The translations under genes and the position numbers were made by a program. From Halichondria panicea (lineage: Eukaryota; Porifera; Demospongiae; Suberitida; Halichondriidae), in contig NC_087377.1 in the NCBI RefSeq assembly GCF_963675165.1, positions 741,001 through 805,000 of the forward strand: a stretch of 64,000 nucleotides of DNA, written 5' to 3'. This document shows positions 1 through 11,687 of this stretch, one piece after another (positions within the stretch are counted from its first letter, which is position 1; each line of letters opens with the position of its first letter). Under the pieces are notes generated by a model, which searched no databases, was not told the origin of the DNA, and saw nothing but the letters and a program-made list of their open reading frames with translations.

Positions 1-170
1 TGTTACAGTGGCTCCTCCACACAATCAACCTACACAGAGAGCATGAGAGATACTGTATATACACAATGGAACTACTTATCTTTTGCTGTGAAGAGACATC
101 GGCTACACACCATAGAAACCAGCCATACTTATCTTTATTGTCTCCATAGCTGCACACAAAACAATCAAGA
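1..170. repeat. direct repeat, first copy (partner at 1,227-1,395)
   Basis: This stretch and 1,227-1,395 share about 165 bases with few differences, beginning GTTACAGTGGCTCCTCCAC and running through CATAGCTGCACACAA. Both copies are in the same orientation about 1.2 kb apart. No gene is recognised in it. A neighbouring segment at about 185-260 (GAGATCTGAGCCCCTCCCCC) recurs near 6,838-6,895, so the left edge of the window shares a repeat family with the DNA just before duplication copy A. Confidence 0.7.
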
Positions 171-430
171 GACACTATAAATGATAGTAGTGGGCGTTGA
201 GATCTGAGCCCCTCCCCCACATCTCCAGTCAAGCCCCTCCCTCTTCAGTACCTGCAATACATTATACAGTGATGAGGTTAGTAATCCTCCCTGGGTCCCA
301 GAGCAGCATGGCTTGTCTATACCTGGAGGAGAGAGGAGACAAAAGCAGTGAGAGAATGGAACACTAGCTATAGTACAGTAGCTAGTAGGAGGAGCTGTGT
401 GTGTGCATTGTGGCTGCAAGAGAACAAGCA

Positions 431-1226
431 AATGCATGGTTACATTGAGAGCAGCAGTTCAAACAAAACCATCCACTCCACACAATACAATACCAGCCAA
501 TCACCACCACAGCTGACAACCATCAGCCTAGTATTATCAATACACACACAATACATAATTATAACACCAGACAACAAAATTACACCCATAGCTGTTTGTG
601 CTGTGCAGAGAAGAGATGAGAAATTCCCACAACAACAAATCAATTCAACAGCGAAGACCACCAATTAATTCAGATCATTATTATCATCATAATACCAGAC
701 CAGGAATGAATGCACTCCTGACCAGACAAATCATTATAATCAAATCACACATCGTCACCAAACCAGACTGTGCAACAAAATTTCCCAACCCCACAACAAT
801 TAACCAATCAAATCAGCCACAAGAGAACCACCACCAGTAGTCCAGTAGTTTCCTTGCCCAAGGGACTAATACAATAAGGGCATAACAAACTTTTTTACTT
901 GTGCAGTAGGCACAGAGTTAAGATCCTAAAAAAGCTGTCATAACAGATTAGCATAAGCCAAGAAGCAGCAGTTGTCTAACTATAATATTATAGCTAGCTA
1001 TTCTAATGATCCAAGCTAACTAACTATTGGAACTGATAACGAGATCTTACCACTCCCAATTATGGTAGGATCCCTGTGCTGTTTTCCCTTTAGGCAGGTA
1101 CTAACAGCAGAGTGCTCCCTCAAAAGACTGAAATGCCATAAGTAATCCATCATTGCACCCCGAAGGCTGGTTCATGAGAGACTTGTCACACAACATAGCT
1201 AGCTACTACTCATCTGTGTGTATGCT
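431..1226. other. gene-poor AT-rich interval
   Basis: No supportable gene is seen. The sequence is A/C-rich (many ACCA, CAACA and AATCA strings) up to about 840, then AT-rich with TAGCTAGCTA and ATAATATTATAG strings. The short open frames are unbroken only because the A/C-rich strand has few stops; they show no recognisable domain. Confidence 0.5.
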
Positions 1227-1395
1227 GTTACAGTGGCTCCTCCACAACCATTAACCTACATAGAGAGCATGAGAGACACTGTACACAATGGAGCTACTAT
1301 TATCTTTTGCTGTGGAGAGACATCGACCTACACACCATAGAAGCCAGCCATACTTATCTTTTATGTCTCCATAGCTGCACACAAGACAATCTACA
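1227..1395. repeat. direct repeat, second copy
   Basis: Second copy of the repeat at positions 1-170, same orientation, with small substitutions and a few indels. It ends about 120 bases before the left end of the CAGGGGC-ended element at 1,516. Confidence 0.7.
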
Positions 1396-1530
1396 CACAC
1401 ACATAGCAATTTTACTCCCCCGCATTTATTGCGGCGTATCTTTCATACATCCAGCTCCTCCCCCATGCAGCCTTGCAGCAAAAAAGTACAGCACACTGCC
1501 CAAGAAAAGAGCGGCCAGGGGCCGATCCAG

Positions 1531-2110
1531 GATTTAAGGTAGGGGGGTTCTTATAGTACTTCTTGTCCGCGCAAAGCACGGGCAAGAAGTTCATTCGGCG
1601 CACAGCACCGAAATGTTTGTGACCACGCCCCTTTTAAAGTACCACGCCCACTAATTAACCCTGATGTTTTCCCTCATGATTTATAAACACAGGAGATGGT
1701 TGTGACTGGAGGAGAGATAGTAGTGGTCTCCCCAGTGGAAAGACAGACGGTGGTGGCTGGTGAAGAGGAGACTTCTATAGACTTGTAGAACTTGACCATC
1801 AATATATTAATGATTATAGCAATTATACATGTAAGTATGCAGTGTCATTCAATATGCACTGTCATGCACTTTCCCTTACCTGAAACTTTCCTCTTCTTAC
1901 ACCAGGAGTCAAGGATTCATGGCTAGATATAATAATATTATCGCTTGACCACGGTGCAAATCAATGTGGCTGCAGTAGCCAGCCCCACCCTCTTGTTATG
2001 TAGAGAGAACCAGCCGCACCCTTTTATTATGCAAAGAGAACCAGCCCCACCCTTTTATTAGGCAGAGAGGACATACTTTGTCACGACAGTACAGCTATAA
2101 TAATTATAGC
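1531..2110. other. gene-free arm of the outer element with a short 31-bp tandem repeat
   Basis: No gene is seen. Positions about 1,979-2,070 hold three copies of a 31-bp unit that begins CCAGCCCCACCC and ends in AGAGAGAA. The rest is unremarkable AT-rich DNA lying between the left CAGGGGC end and the left arm of the nested inverted-repeat element. Confidence 0.5.
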
Positions 2111-2532
2111 TAGCTAGAGTAAAGTATCAATCACCGGACGTCATCATATGTCGGACACCAATATCCTCAAAACTACAAAAGATACAGACACAATTCAAAG
2201 AGCATTTTGAAGCTAATGTATTATACTATCTATTCTCCAAATTGTGTAGTTATACTATGAAAATTGTTTGTTTTATAGCTGAAAGAAAACGATGTCCAGT
2301 GGTAGCGATTGTCGGACAAAAACAAGGTAAGTTCGGACAGTGCTGATATTCTCACCAGTAAGGATTCCTGCGAAAATGTAAGAACTGAGCACTATAGCGG
2401 AACTCTTTAGCTAGCTGCAGACCAAAAATGAAGCTCAAACTCTTAGCAGGCTCTGCACTACACTCAGTTGAACTGGTAAAGGTATCTCGATCAATAAATC
2501 GGACATTGCGGTTATGATCAATTAACCGGACA
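2111..2532 (+). repeat. left arm of the long terminal inverted repeat
   Basis: The arm is 422 bases and is the inverted copy of 4,688-5,113. It contains six CGGAC pentamers, two of them in pairs about 17-21 bases apart (2,135/2,152 and 2,313/2,334). Clusters of one short motif inside terminal repeats are a usual layout for transposase binding sites; that role is inference. Confidence 0.75.
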
Positions 2533-2896
2533 ATCGTACAAAGGCCACTTTTGAACCATTTCTCTTTTATACAGCACATGAAAATGGTAAGTTACTTGTA
2601 TATCTAGTATTCATGGTTAAATTAACAGCCAAAGACGGTTGCCTATGAGCATACAGGTAGTATTGATCTAGTTTAGATCATGTACTCACTGACAAGGTAG
2701 AATCCACAACTTGCTGGCGCTCATGCATCATTTATAGAGTATACAAAACATTTTAATAATAATCAGGACACAATGTAAAACAATAGCAAAATCGTTTTCC
2801 TAGGCTCGGATGATCGACTTGCACTTTCGAATATCTGGAGCAAGGTCACGTGATCACGATCTTCACCGTTCCAACTCTACCAGCACACGGAATTTT

Positions 2897-4530
2897 CAGA
2901 GTCTAGGAGGACACCTATGCAGAAGAGGGGGTAAACCACCACACAAGATTGTTACAGTACGTACAGTAGGCACTCTGGGAGTCAAAGGTTGTAGTTTTTT
3001 GCCCAGTCCCATTCCGTGTTGTGTTTTATATGTATCCATGCAGCTACTAGCTGCTGACGATCGAGACTAAATCTACCTCCGATGTTGCTACGTCTGCAAA
3101 GGGCATCACAGGTATCTTATTCCGAAATGTGTATTATCGTGTACATTATTATGTGGCATAAACGTCTTACAAGAAGACGATAAGAAGAAGGTGTAAAGCA
3201 ATGCTCAAGGCTGTAGGTACACTTGGAGTCAAAGGTTTGTTTAATGACTACCTAATACCTCCTTATATAGTATTACGTCTGCAAAGGGTATTACCAAGGG
3301 CTTATAAAGAGAAGAGGGCATGCAACTACAATCTATCGTATTATAAATAGGCGGATGCTTATGTCTAAAAATAGTTATTGCACGTGCACTTTATACTCTA
3401 GACTATAGCCTTGTTTTACTCCAGCGCCCAATACTGTAGAAGTCAAAGGTTATAGTTCATTGCCCAGTCCCATTTCGTGTTAATTGTGTTTATGTATCCA
3501 ATTTTCCAGCTACTCTTGACGAGACTAGATCTACTTTCGATGATGTTACGTCTGTTAAGAGCATCACAGGTATCAGTAACGTAAATGCCAATTAATACAC
3601 GTGGCACAAAAGTCTTTAATTTTTCAGAACCCAAGAGGTCTCTCAGAAGAGAAGTACCCAAGGCTGTATAGGCACACTGGGAGTCAAATGTTTGTTTATG
3701 TTGCTCAGTCACAGTATATTATTATTGTGTTTTAATTCCCATTATTCCAGCTACTTCTGACGAGACTACCACCAATGGTTCATGCAGATCTACGTCTGCA
3801 AAAGGTATCAAAGATAATTTAACATGCCCATACGTATATATGTGGTATGAAAGTCATACAAATTTTCAGGGTCAAAAAAAGGACACTCAAAAGAGGGAGT
3901 GAACCAGAACCCAAGGCTGAAGGCACTCTGGAAGTAAAAGGTTAGTTAAATTTCCAGTCGCATGCATGCAGTGTTGTGTTTTAATAATCTATTCTAGCTA
4001 CTTCTGACGAGACTACCTCCGTTGTCCAAGGCATCAAAGGTATTATTGAACATGCTTATAATTATGTGGAATCAATTTTTCAGGGTTCAAAATGACACTC
4101 AAAAGAGGGAGTAAACCAGCGCCCAAGGCTGCAAGCACTCTGGGAGTCAAAGGTTAGTTTAATTCCCAGTCACAGTGTTGTGTTTTCATTTATATTCTGA
4201 CGAGACTATACCTCCGCTGTCCACGGCATCAAAGGTATTATTGAATGTGGCCAGAACATTTTCATTTTCAGGGTATACAAAAGACACTAATTTTTATTAT
4301 GCACTCTGCTCTGTTCACAATACAAATTATGTAACTAGAGACTTTGTATCATACAAAGTCATGCGAGCCAAAAAAAGTGTGGATGAGGTAAAAAAGTTAT
4401 TCCTGTCAATGTGTGCAATTGTTTATTCTCAGCAACATTTCCAGTATGATATCTGAAAATATATGTTTTGTTTTTACAGTGTGGTTTCCGTTTGTGTGAA
4501 GGTCCGCCAGTCACAAGATCTGTTAGGTAG
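2897..4530 (+). CDS. string of repeated exon-like segments inside the inverted-repeat element, unknown product
   Basis: Two kinds of short segment alternate along the plus strand, each edged by splice-like signals. One kind ends in peptide text such as TLGVKG followed by GGTTAGTT or GGTTTG (near 2,985, 3,233, 3,458, 3,690, 3,940 and 4,152). The other starts after a CAG with text such as ATSDETTS and ends GIKG before GTAT (near 3,040-3,115, 3,510-3,575, 3,750-3,810, 3,995-4,040 and 4,198-4,235). A basic stretch like LKRGSKPAPKA recurs in the first kind. A last longer open segment (4,271-4,387) begins GYTKDTNFYY and is followed by a small one at about 4,480-4,530. Several units carry frame changes or stops, so the whole may be decayed. 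I do not recognise the protein. It looks like a low-complexity gene that grew by exon-pair duplication, either the element's own gene or a captured host gene. The phases do not all agree, so this is a weak gene call but a firm repeat call. Confidence 0.35.
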
Positions 4531-4687
4531 ATCAGAGTAAAACAAAGAACATTGAGCATTGTTTATCATGATCGATGTATACGTTTTGTTTTATATTAAT
4601 AGAGTCAGCAAGTTGCAGAAAAGTATAATATGCAAAGTCTGATAGTATTAGACATCATTTTGAGCCCAGCAGCACTGTAAAAGACAG

Positions 4688-5113
4688 TGTCCGGTTAATT
4701 GATCATAACCGCAATGTCCGATTTATTGATCGAGATACCTTACCAGTTCAACTGAGTGTAGTGCAGAGCCTGATAGGAGTGTTTGAGCTTCATTTTTGGT
4801 CTGCAGCTAGCTAAAGAGTTCCGCTATAGTGCTCAGTTCTTACATTTTCGCAGGAGTGCTTACTGGTGAGAATATAAGCACTGTCCGAACTTACCTTGTT
4901 TTTGTCTGACAATCGCTACCACCGGACAGCGTTTTCTTTCAGCTATAAAACAAACAATTTTCATAGTATAACTACACAATTTGGAGAATAGATAGTATAA
5001 TACATTAGCTTCAAAATACTCTTTGAATTGTGCCTGTATCTTTTGTAGTTTTAATGATATCGGTGTCCGACATATGATGATGTCCGGTGATGATTGATAC
5101 TTTACTCTAGCTA
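4688..5113 (-). repeat. right arm of the long terminal inverted repeat
   Basis: Inverted copy of 2,111-2,532. It keeps five GTCCG (inverse CGGAC) motifs, has lost one to GTCTGAC near 4,905, and has one CGGAC in the other orientation near 4,922. It ends 63 bases before the right CAGGGGC end of the outer element. Confidence 0.75.
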
Positions 5114-5340
5114 ATATATACTAGCTGGAAGGGTAGTTTGTACGAACCCAACGAACTACCTCTGGATCCGCCCCTGGCGGCTCCTACTATTCTCCTCTAG
5201 AGCTTCTCTCTTCCATTCTAGTTCTGTTACTATGTTACTAGACAAAGCATCTAGCTACAATAATTTTTCTGTGTATCTTCTTGTAAATGACAATAATTAT
5301 AATGTATAATGTTGTAGTTTGTAGCCCAGAGTAATCTATA

Positions 5341-6381
5341 GTACCGGTGTCATAAATTTTAGGCCCCCCCATGAGATTGGGCCCCCCCCCGGCCTAGAAT
5401 TTTAACATTTTAGGCCCCCCATTAACAGCGCAACAGCGGTTAACATTATGTGACAGTGCATTCTCAAAATACACCAATACAGTCTTCTATATGGTCTTCA
5501 CAGTCTATGCAGTGCCAGTTACTGAATGCAGCTGTCCTCACACACACACACATTTCATGCATGTACAGTAGTATATACCACTGGTATCACAGCCATCACA
5601 CTGCACCATGTCGAATCAGGCCTCATGCAGCACGAAGCACATAGGTGCCAACTGTCCCGAATTGATCAGGACTGTCCAAGATTACCCTTGTCCCGAAAGG
5701 AAACTGCTATTGTGATTCCACCATGATACAACAGTTTCTCTCTTGACTTCTATCTGTGATTCCACATTACTTGAGAGCTGAGCCAGTGATGCTATTGGAG
5801 CATCCCCACAACAATTTACATCTTCTATGTATAGGAAAACATAGAGGAAGATATGAATTGTTGTCTTTGCACTGAAATTGTGTGTTTTATACTTTTTTGT
5901 CCTGAAATTTGGCTGAGAAAGTAAGCACGAAGTTGCAAATATGGCGATAGCTATGCAACAACATCGATTGTCTTACAGGCAGATCCAACATTGCAGAGCT
6001 GCATCAAAGCATTTAACTCTTATAGGTAAAGCATGAGTAACTTGAAAGGTAAATCTTCCTTCACTTTGAATTCCATGATAGAATAATAATGCAAACATTA
6101 TTGCTACTTTGATACAGAGTCTTTGCATGCATGCAGTCTCTTTGATGCTTTGTCAACTAATAGAGCTAACCTTACCATAATAATTATAATTATCTCTTTG
6201 ACTTCGTTCTATCCTGCAGAAAAGGATAGCAGAAGAGGGGGGCCTAATCTCACAGTGGGGGGCCTAGAATGTTAACAGTTGGACACCCTGGGGGGCCTAA
6301 ACTGTTAACATTCTAGGCCCGGGGTCCCAACATTTTAAAATTCTAGGCCCGGGGGGGCTCAAAATTTTATGACACCGGTAC
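5341..6381. mobile_element. 1,041-bp non-autonomous DNA transposon with GTACCGGTGTCATAAA ends
   Basis: The left end GTACCGGTGTCATAAATTTT (5,341-5,360) is matched in inverse by 6,361-6,381. TATA sits outside both ends (5,337-5,340 and 6,382-6,385) and is the likely target duplication. Subterminal G/C blocks (GGGGGCCTAGAA and inverse) recur on both sides and could fold into further hairpins. No transposase is present. The interior (about 5,700-6,180) is closely similar to 23,920-24,450, which lies between duplication copies A and B and has a different left context, so the interior is itself a dispersed repeat. Confidence 0.65.
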
Positions 6382-6385
6382 TATA

Positions 6386-6930
6386 GCTCATAGTTCCCTG
6401 CTAAATATATACACTCAAATGGGATCTAATGCATGCATAGCGTGATAATAAGACATAATTATGAGTCAGTCATCTTGTAGGATCTCCATCCACTATTCTT
6501 CTGGGGTACATCCTAGCAAACTGGTCAATCACAATGGGGATGTCCAGTCATTCTAGTGTTAGTCATTGCTTCTCAGTATCTCTCAGTGGAGCAAGAGGTG
6601 ACTGGGATAGTGCAGAGGATCTATTATGCATGCAATTAGCATTACATAACAACATTGGAATGGCATACTGATTGTACATGCTCAATTGGGCGTGGTCATG
6701 ACTTGTAATCTTTGTGTCAATGAGATAGAGCTGCACAGTTAGCTAGCTAGCTAGCTACTGAGTGATACGATTAGTTTCATGGTTGTCTGGGAGGACAGGG
6801 GGGTGCTCAAGCCCCCCCATTGTACACACCACTGGTGTTGAGATCTGAGCCCCTCCCCCACATTTATTCAGTCAACCCCCGCCCCCTTCAGTTCATTATC
6901 CTATTATGTGCCTCGAGTTGCCTTTAACGC
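6386..6930. other. gene-poor interval before duplication copy A
   Basis: No gene is supported. It includes a TAGCTAGCTAGCTAGCTAC run near 6,740 and, at about 6,838-6,895, a segment similar to 185-260 (GAGATCTGAGCCCCTCCCCC). The rest is unassigned AT-rich DNA. Confidence 0.45.
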
Positions 6931-7190
6931 CAATAGGTGTCAGCTGCAGCAATCCGGCTTCTCTTGGCTACTAAAGAATCTGGGTGGAGCTGCTGCTGGA
7001 CTGAAGCTAGGACGCCTTCTATCCACCTTCAAGGTACTCATTATATAAAGTAAAAAGCTTATAATTATCATACAGAATTTTTTTTTGATACAGACGCTTG
7101 AATACTACTGTTGTTTTTATACCACCCAACAAACACAAAATATTTATAACATGAACGAACATTTTTTAATAATAATATAGAGCTGCAGGC

Positions 7191-8598
7191 ATGGCCAAGA
7201 GGCCACACTGGACCACGGAGGAGGTTCTACAAGACATCTTGAATGATGAGGAACCTGCAGAGGAGTGGGAAGTGGATATGACAGAGGAGTGGGAAGAGGA
7301 TATGGAAGAGGTAACAGCGGACAGGGATGAGCCAGTCATGCAGGGCAAGAATTTTCTGATTGGGATGAAGGTGGGGTCTAAAACTAAACTGAATACCGAT
7401 ATAATTTATTACAACGTACATGTAGAAATGGATCCCCCGTCAACAGACAGCAATCCTGCACAAGGTAAATATTAATAATTATAAGGTTAACAATTTGTAC
7501 CAGCTATTGATAAATCCTTTCCTAGACGACACAAGTGACGACGACGCAAGAGACGACGACACAAGTGACGACGACGCAAGTGACGACGACACAAGTGGTT
7601 CAAGCAACTCGTCACACGGTTTGTGCAATGTTATGAAGTACAATTACAATCAGTTAGACTACCACACAAAACTAATGTACAGGTAATTATTATTACCCTC
7701 ACATTTATTTAGGCAATGAGCAACCTACCTGGAGGAGTGAATTGCACACCCTCACTATCAAGTCATTTGAGTCAGCAGTAGGACCAACAGTGGACATCTC
7801 AGAGACGCCAGAAGAAGTGTAACTGCTATTTTTTAACAATGGTCTGCAGGGACACATTGTGTGTGAGAGCAACAACTACGCTAGACATATAATGGGAGAG
7901 GAGGCATACCGAACGTGGACTCAACTCACAGTTGAAGAGCTCCGGGCCTTCTTTGGATTCTCCATCCTCATGGGACTCAATCACCTGCCATCAATCAATG
8001 ACTATTGGAGCCGAGACCATCACTACCATGCACTATGCACCCATCGCCGATGTAATCTCAAGGCAGAGATTCCGTGATATCTCCCGGTATCTGCACTTTG
8101 TGGACAACGACCATCTTGTTCCACAAGGTGATCCCTCGTACGATCGGTTAGGGAAGATCCGCCCCCTCATTGAGCACCTGGGTGAGAGGTTGGAAGCTTT
8201 GTACAACCCTACACAGAATGTAGCAGTGGACGAAGCAATGATTAAGTTTCAGGGGCAGTCTTCCCTAAAGCAATATATGCCTATGAAACCGATCAAACGG
8301 GGGATCAAGGTGTGGGTATTGGCAGATAGTGCTAACGGCTATTTCCACAAATTTGACATATACACGGGGAAGCAAAAGAAGAGACAGGTTGGACTTGGTG
8401 AGTATGTTGTCAAAACACTTACCGACGGGCTGAAGAAGAAAAATCACCACGTTTTCTTTGACAACTTTTTTACGAGCCCCAAACTTCTTGAAGATATGGA
8501 GAAGGATGGGTGTGGTGTAGGTTTACCACCAGGGCTGAAGAAACATGGTTTGAAGAAGAGGTACTATTGTGCGTGTGTGTGTATGTGTATGCTTTTGC

Positions 8599-8644
<46 letters not shown>

Positions 8645-9309
8645 GTGTGTGTGACTGTGCTAACTAAAATTATTTATCTCACCTTTGACAGAGGAGAATC
8701 CAAGATATTCCAGAAGGGACCACTGGTGGCGTGTGCATGGCACGACAGCAAGGTGCTCACAGTCCTCTCAACGACGTCGCAACCAGTAGCAACGGGATCC
8801 GTTCTCAGGCGACAGAGAGACGGTTTAAGAATGCCTGTGAGTTGCCCTGATAGCATAATAATCAACAACAAGCACATGGAAGGCGTGGACAGAGGGGACC
8901 AAATACGCGGATATTATTCCTGTCGAACAAGAAGTCGGAAGTTCTACAAGTATATATTTTATTTCCTATTTGATGTTTCTATCATATTTTACACACTAAT
9001 TATACCTCCAAGCCGAATCAAAACGTAAAAGACTTCCGCCTCCAACTGGCCAAGGAGCTGATTGGCACGTGCTATTCAAGGAGACTCCCAGGCCGCTCAA
9101 GTAGAGTCCAGCGCCCTCTTTAGCTCCAACACTTTCCTCTTAAAATGTGCCTGCAACCACCTGCAAAGAGATGTAAACGGGGATGGTGTGCGTTCTGCTG
9201 GAAGGACTCCAACAAGAGGACTGACAGATGTAACGAGTGTGGTGTCTGGCTCTGCCATGGTGGAAACCCAACATCAGACTGTTTCTATTTGTGGCATAAG
9301 AACTTGTAA
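7191..9309 (+). pseudogene. piggyBac-family transposase, decayed copy A
   Basis: The translated pieces match the piggyBac transposase layout: an acidic N-terminus starting MAKRPHWTTEEVL, a DDD-rich exon (7,527-7,610), an N-terminal transposase domain (7,770-8,060), the catalytic core with VAVDEAMIKFQG (first Asp), HVFFDNFFTS (second Asp) and MEGVDRGDQ (third Asp), and a C-terminal Cys/His zinc-finger region ending WHKNL. An intron at about 8,562-8,692 is filled by a GT microsatellite. Lesions seen against copy B: a 7-base loss in the first exon near 7,350, a stop at 7,818 (GTGTAA where B reads GTGTTT), a frame change near 8,020, loss of a short segment after 8,515, and a 4-base loss near 8,990. 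It is therefore not expected to be active. No terminal inverted repeats with TTAA were recognised around it. Family assignment is firm. Confidence 0.88.
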
Positions 9310-10101
9310 ATATTATAATTATTATCTTATTTACTGTTTATGATAATTATTATTTATTAGTACGGCTTCATTATAGTCACATGATGTACGCTAATGATAC
9401 ACACTAATCATTATAATTATTTAAAGCAACAAAGCTACGCGTACATATATACGTACTGCATCGCTCGGTAGATTAATAATACACAGCCTATCACTCACCT
9501 TGTGACACGTACGTTTGGTTGACTGCTCCACCACCTGAGAATCACACGCATCTGTGATCCAGCAATACTCTGTACACACAAGGAAAGATGATGAAGGGTT
9601 CTTAGTACTACAAATTCTAGATACAATGAAAGCACCGCAGGTGCTGATGCCTCGGTGGAGATACCAAAGCTACATAACATAAAGCTACTAATAGCTACTA
9701 ATAGCATAATTATGATAAACAATTTAATTTTGCTGAGTTGGTAATGATCGACCATGATTGTTGTTAAAAACGATTGATGCCCAAAAGTTCAAGTCTAAAG
9801 CTGCATTCAAGTAGCAGAGCCTTGCAGCTCTCTTCTCACTCTTGCAGCTACCAATAGCTAGCGTTCTATAGTGCAGAGCTAACTACTAAGTAGAGTAGCA
9901 ACACTCGGTAAACAAGTTTGGCTACGTGTTCTTCTGAAAAGGCTGCAATGGCATTCCAAGTAAGCAAAACTAGGCATAACTCGAGAACGAAGCATTATTT
10001 GGCAAATCCACAAATTTAAATCCATGACTAGAAGCCTATAGAAACTCTTAATTGCACTTGATTCATCCTTAAGCAGCTGTAGCAGTCTACACGCACGCAC
10101 G

Positions 10102-10156
<55 letters not shown>

Positions 10157-10630
10157 ACACACAGACACACACACACACAGACACACTACCGTATACCTCG
10201 CTTGCGCATGCGCACCGAGGCTATCTGCCATTCAGGCTGTATTATTTTATCAAAGTGTATCATAGGCCCTAAAGAATACTCTAAACATCACTACAGTCAA
10301 CATACAGCTTAGGAAGCTTGGTAGAGCTGGGCCACTGCAAGTGTTTCTTCGTTCACAGTCACACACGAAATCACATTTGTATATAAGCCACACCTAGTAC
10401 ATACAGTACCTGCACACAAAAAAAGGTGAAGCAAAGCTTCTTAGGAGTTTAAACTCTACAGCTATGTGCTATATACCAAGCACACTTAGTATTAGACTGT
10501 ATGAAGCTTCTAGAGAATCGAAAAAGCCAAGTAACAAAGTGGAATTATACGCAACTACTACTTACCACTTGACAGAAGCAGATCACAGCCAAATTTTTGA
10601 GATAGTAAGCGATTCGGGCATCATCTTGTA
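9310..10630. other. post-piggyBac segment; copy-specific DNA with a CA microsatellite
   Basis: Positions 9,310-9,685 match copy B (27,740-28,130) almost exactly. After that, until about 10,630, copy A has DNA not found in B. It includes a CA tract at about 10,092-10,185 (with ACGC repeats at its left edge) and a GCGCATGCGC palindrome near 10,204. No gene is supported. A minus-strand open segment at about 10,565-10,630 before a GTAAGT-like donor could be an exon scrap but is unidentified. Confidence 0.5.
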
Positions 10631-10631
10631 G

Positions 10632-10666
10632 ATCTGACCACAAAGACGACATGCAGCAAAGCCACC
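10632..10666 (-). pseudogene. remnant of kinase glycine-loop exon, copy A
   Basis: On the minus strand 10,655-10,666 reads GGFA and the next bases read VVFVVRS in another frame, matching the start of the longer kinase exon fragment at 28,776-29,059 in copy B. Similarity stops right after this, exactly where copies A and B diverge. It is a scrap of about 35 bases left at a rearrangement breakpoint. Confidence 0.5.
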
Positions 10667-10784
10667 TAGTGTGTGTGTGTGTGTGGGGTGAGGGGGTGAG
10701 GGAGTGTGTGAGGGAGTGTAGGTACTGTACAGTGGATTGCGCTTGCAACAGAATTTCAAAATATGAAGATTATCGTTAATTTAT

Positions 10785-10798
10785 GTGTGTGGGGGATG

Positions 10799-10829
<31 letters not shown>

Positions 10830-10891
10830 GGATGGTGTGTGTGTGTGTGTGTGTGTGTGTGGGGGGGGGTGGTGTGTGTGTGTGTGGGGGG

Positions 10892-10924
<33 letters not shown>

Positions 10925-10939
10925 GGGGGGGGTGGTGTG

Positions 10940-10970
<31 letters not shown>

Positions 10971-11027
10971 TGTGTGTGGGGGATGGTGTGTGTGTGTGTG
11001 TGTGGGGGGGGGGGTGGTGTGTGAGGA
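10785..11027. repeat. GT microsatellite with interspersed G-runs
   Basis: About 240 bases of (GT)n interrupted by GGGGGATGG, GGGGGGGGGG and GGTGG blocks. The open frames on both strands here (Cys-Val or Thr-His strings) are products of the simple repeat. The shorter homologue in copy B is at about 29,178-29,268. Confidence 0.9.
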
Positions 11028-11687
11028 TAATGGCTGACAATACTTATATAGGACGGTTAGTACATTTTGCAAAAGAGCCGACTTGGCGTTTATTAATTTG
11101 GCATCTCAGGCGTGTTTACTACAACAATGAGGTTGTATCCTAAACAGGTTATGAGAAGTCTCACCCAGGTAAGGCTATATGCAAGGCCAGGTCTAATCCC
11201 CCAGTCAGTGTGAAGACAACACTTCAAGAGTCAAATTAGAGTCAAATTCCCCGTACCTCCCGTGGGGGGGGGGGCAACACATTGAGAGGCATTATCACCT
11301 GATCATGATTATACAGTATAGGTAGTTGTCACCTGAGCTGAAACGGTACTAGACACTGGAGTGACACCAGAGTCACACAATTCGTTGAGGTGTCCCTGTA
11401 CCGAGGGGATAGCAAACACAGGGGTCAAAGTACACAGAATTGTAGGAGAGTTTGTAGCCATTCAGCTTGTTGAGATTCAGTAGCAGTAAGCTGTGCAAAT
11501 TAATGATAGGCTTTCCAATACCTAAAGAATTGCATGGACAATCTCAACTATACATAAAAGTCCTACTGAAAATTAATAAGTCATCAATTATTATTGTCTA
11601 GTAATAAGGTAGCGCTCACCTTTCCCCTGAGTTAGAGTGTTGGTCCATTGTGTCCAGTGCACCGTGCTAGCTAGTAGGACCACTCCA

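Larger units (their letters stand above)
2111..5113. mobile_element. 3.0 kb element with about 425-bp terminal inverted repeats
   Basis: Positions 2,111-2,532 and 4,688-5,113 are inverted copies of each other, from TAGCTAGAGTAAAGTATC at the outside to ATTAACCGGACA at the inside, with scattered substitutions and short indels. The arms carry repeated CGGAC pentamers (left arm at 2,135, 2,152, 2,313, 2,334, 2,500 and 2,527). The centre (about 2,800-4,560) carries a string of exon-like segments rather than a recognisable transposase. Long terminal inverted repeats around captured exons recall Pack-type Mutator-like or foldback elements. No clear target duplication is seen at these inner ends, so the exact boundary is uncertain. 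Confidence 0.7.
1516..5176. mobile_element. DNA transposon with CAGGGGCSGATCCAG ends
   Basis: The left end reads CAGGGGCCGATCCAG (1,516-1,530) and the right end is its inverted partner CTGGATCCGCCCCTG (5,162-5,176), with one mismatch. The five bases outside each end are identical, GCGGC at 1,511-1,515 and 5,177-5,181, as expected of a target site duplication. CAGGG-type termini with short target duplications are common in the hAT superfamily, which usually makes 8 bp and sometimes 5-6 bp, so assignment to hAT is tentative. No transposase is visible inside, so this would be a non-autonomous element of 3,661 bp, or an older element that received the inverted-repeat element at 2,111-5,113. Confidence 0.55.

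Noticed and set aside
165-437. Minus-strand gene at the left edge
   Set aside because: A frame ends in a stop and has possible splice signals, but the sequence is a G/C-run repeat that recurs near 6,838 in a degraded form, and no domain is recognised.
10756-11072. Open frames rich in Cys-Val-Cys or Thr-His-Thr on both strands
   Set aside because: They are translations of the GT/CA microsatellite and G-runs; the same occurs at 8,590-8,650, 10,092-10,185, 27,000-27,065 and 58,087-58,184.
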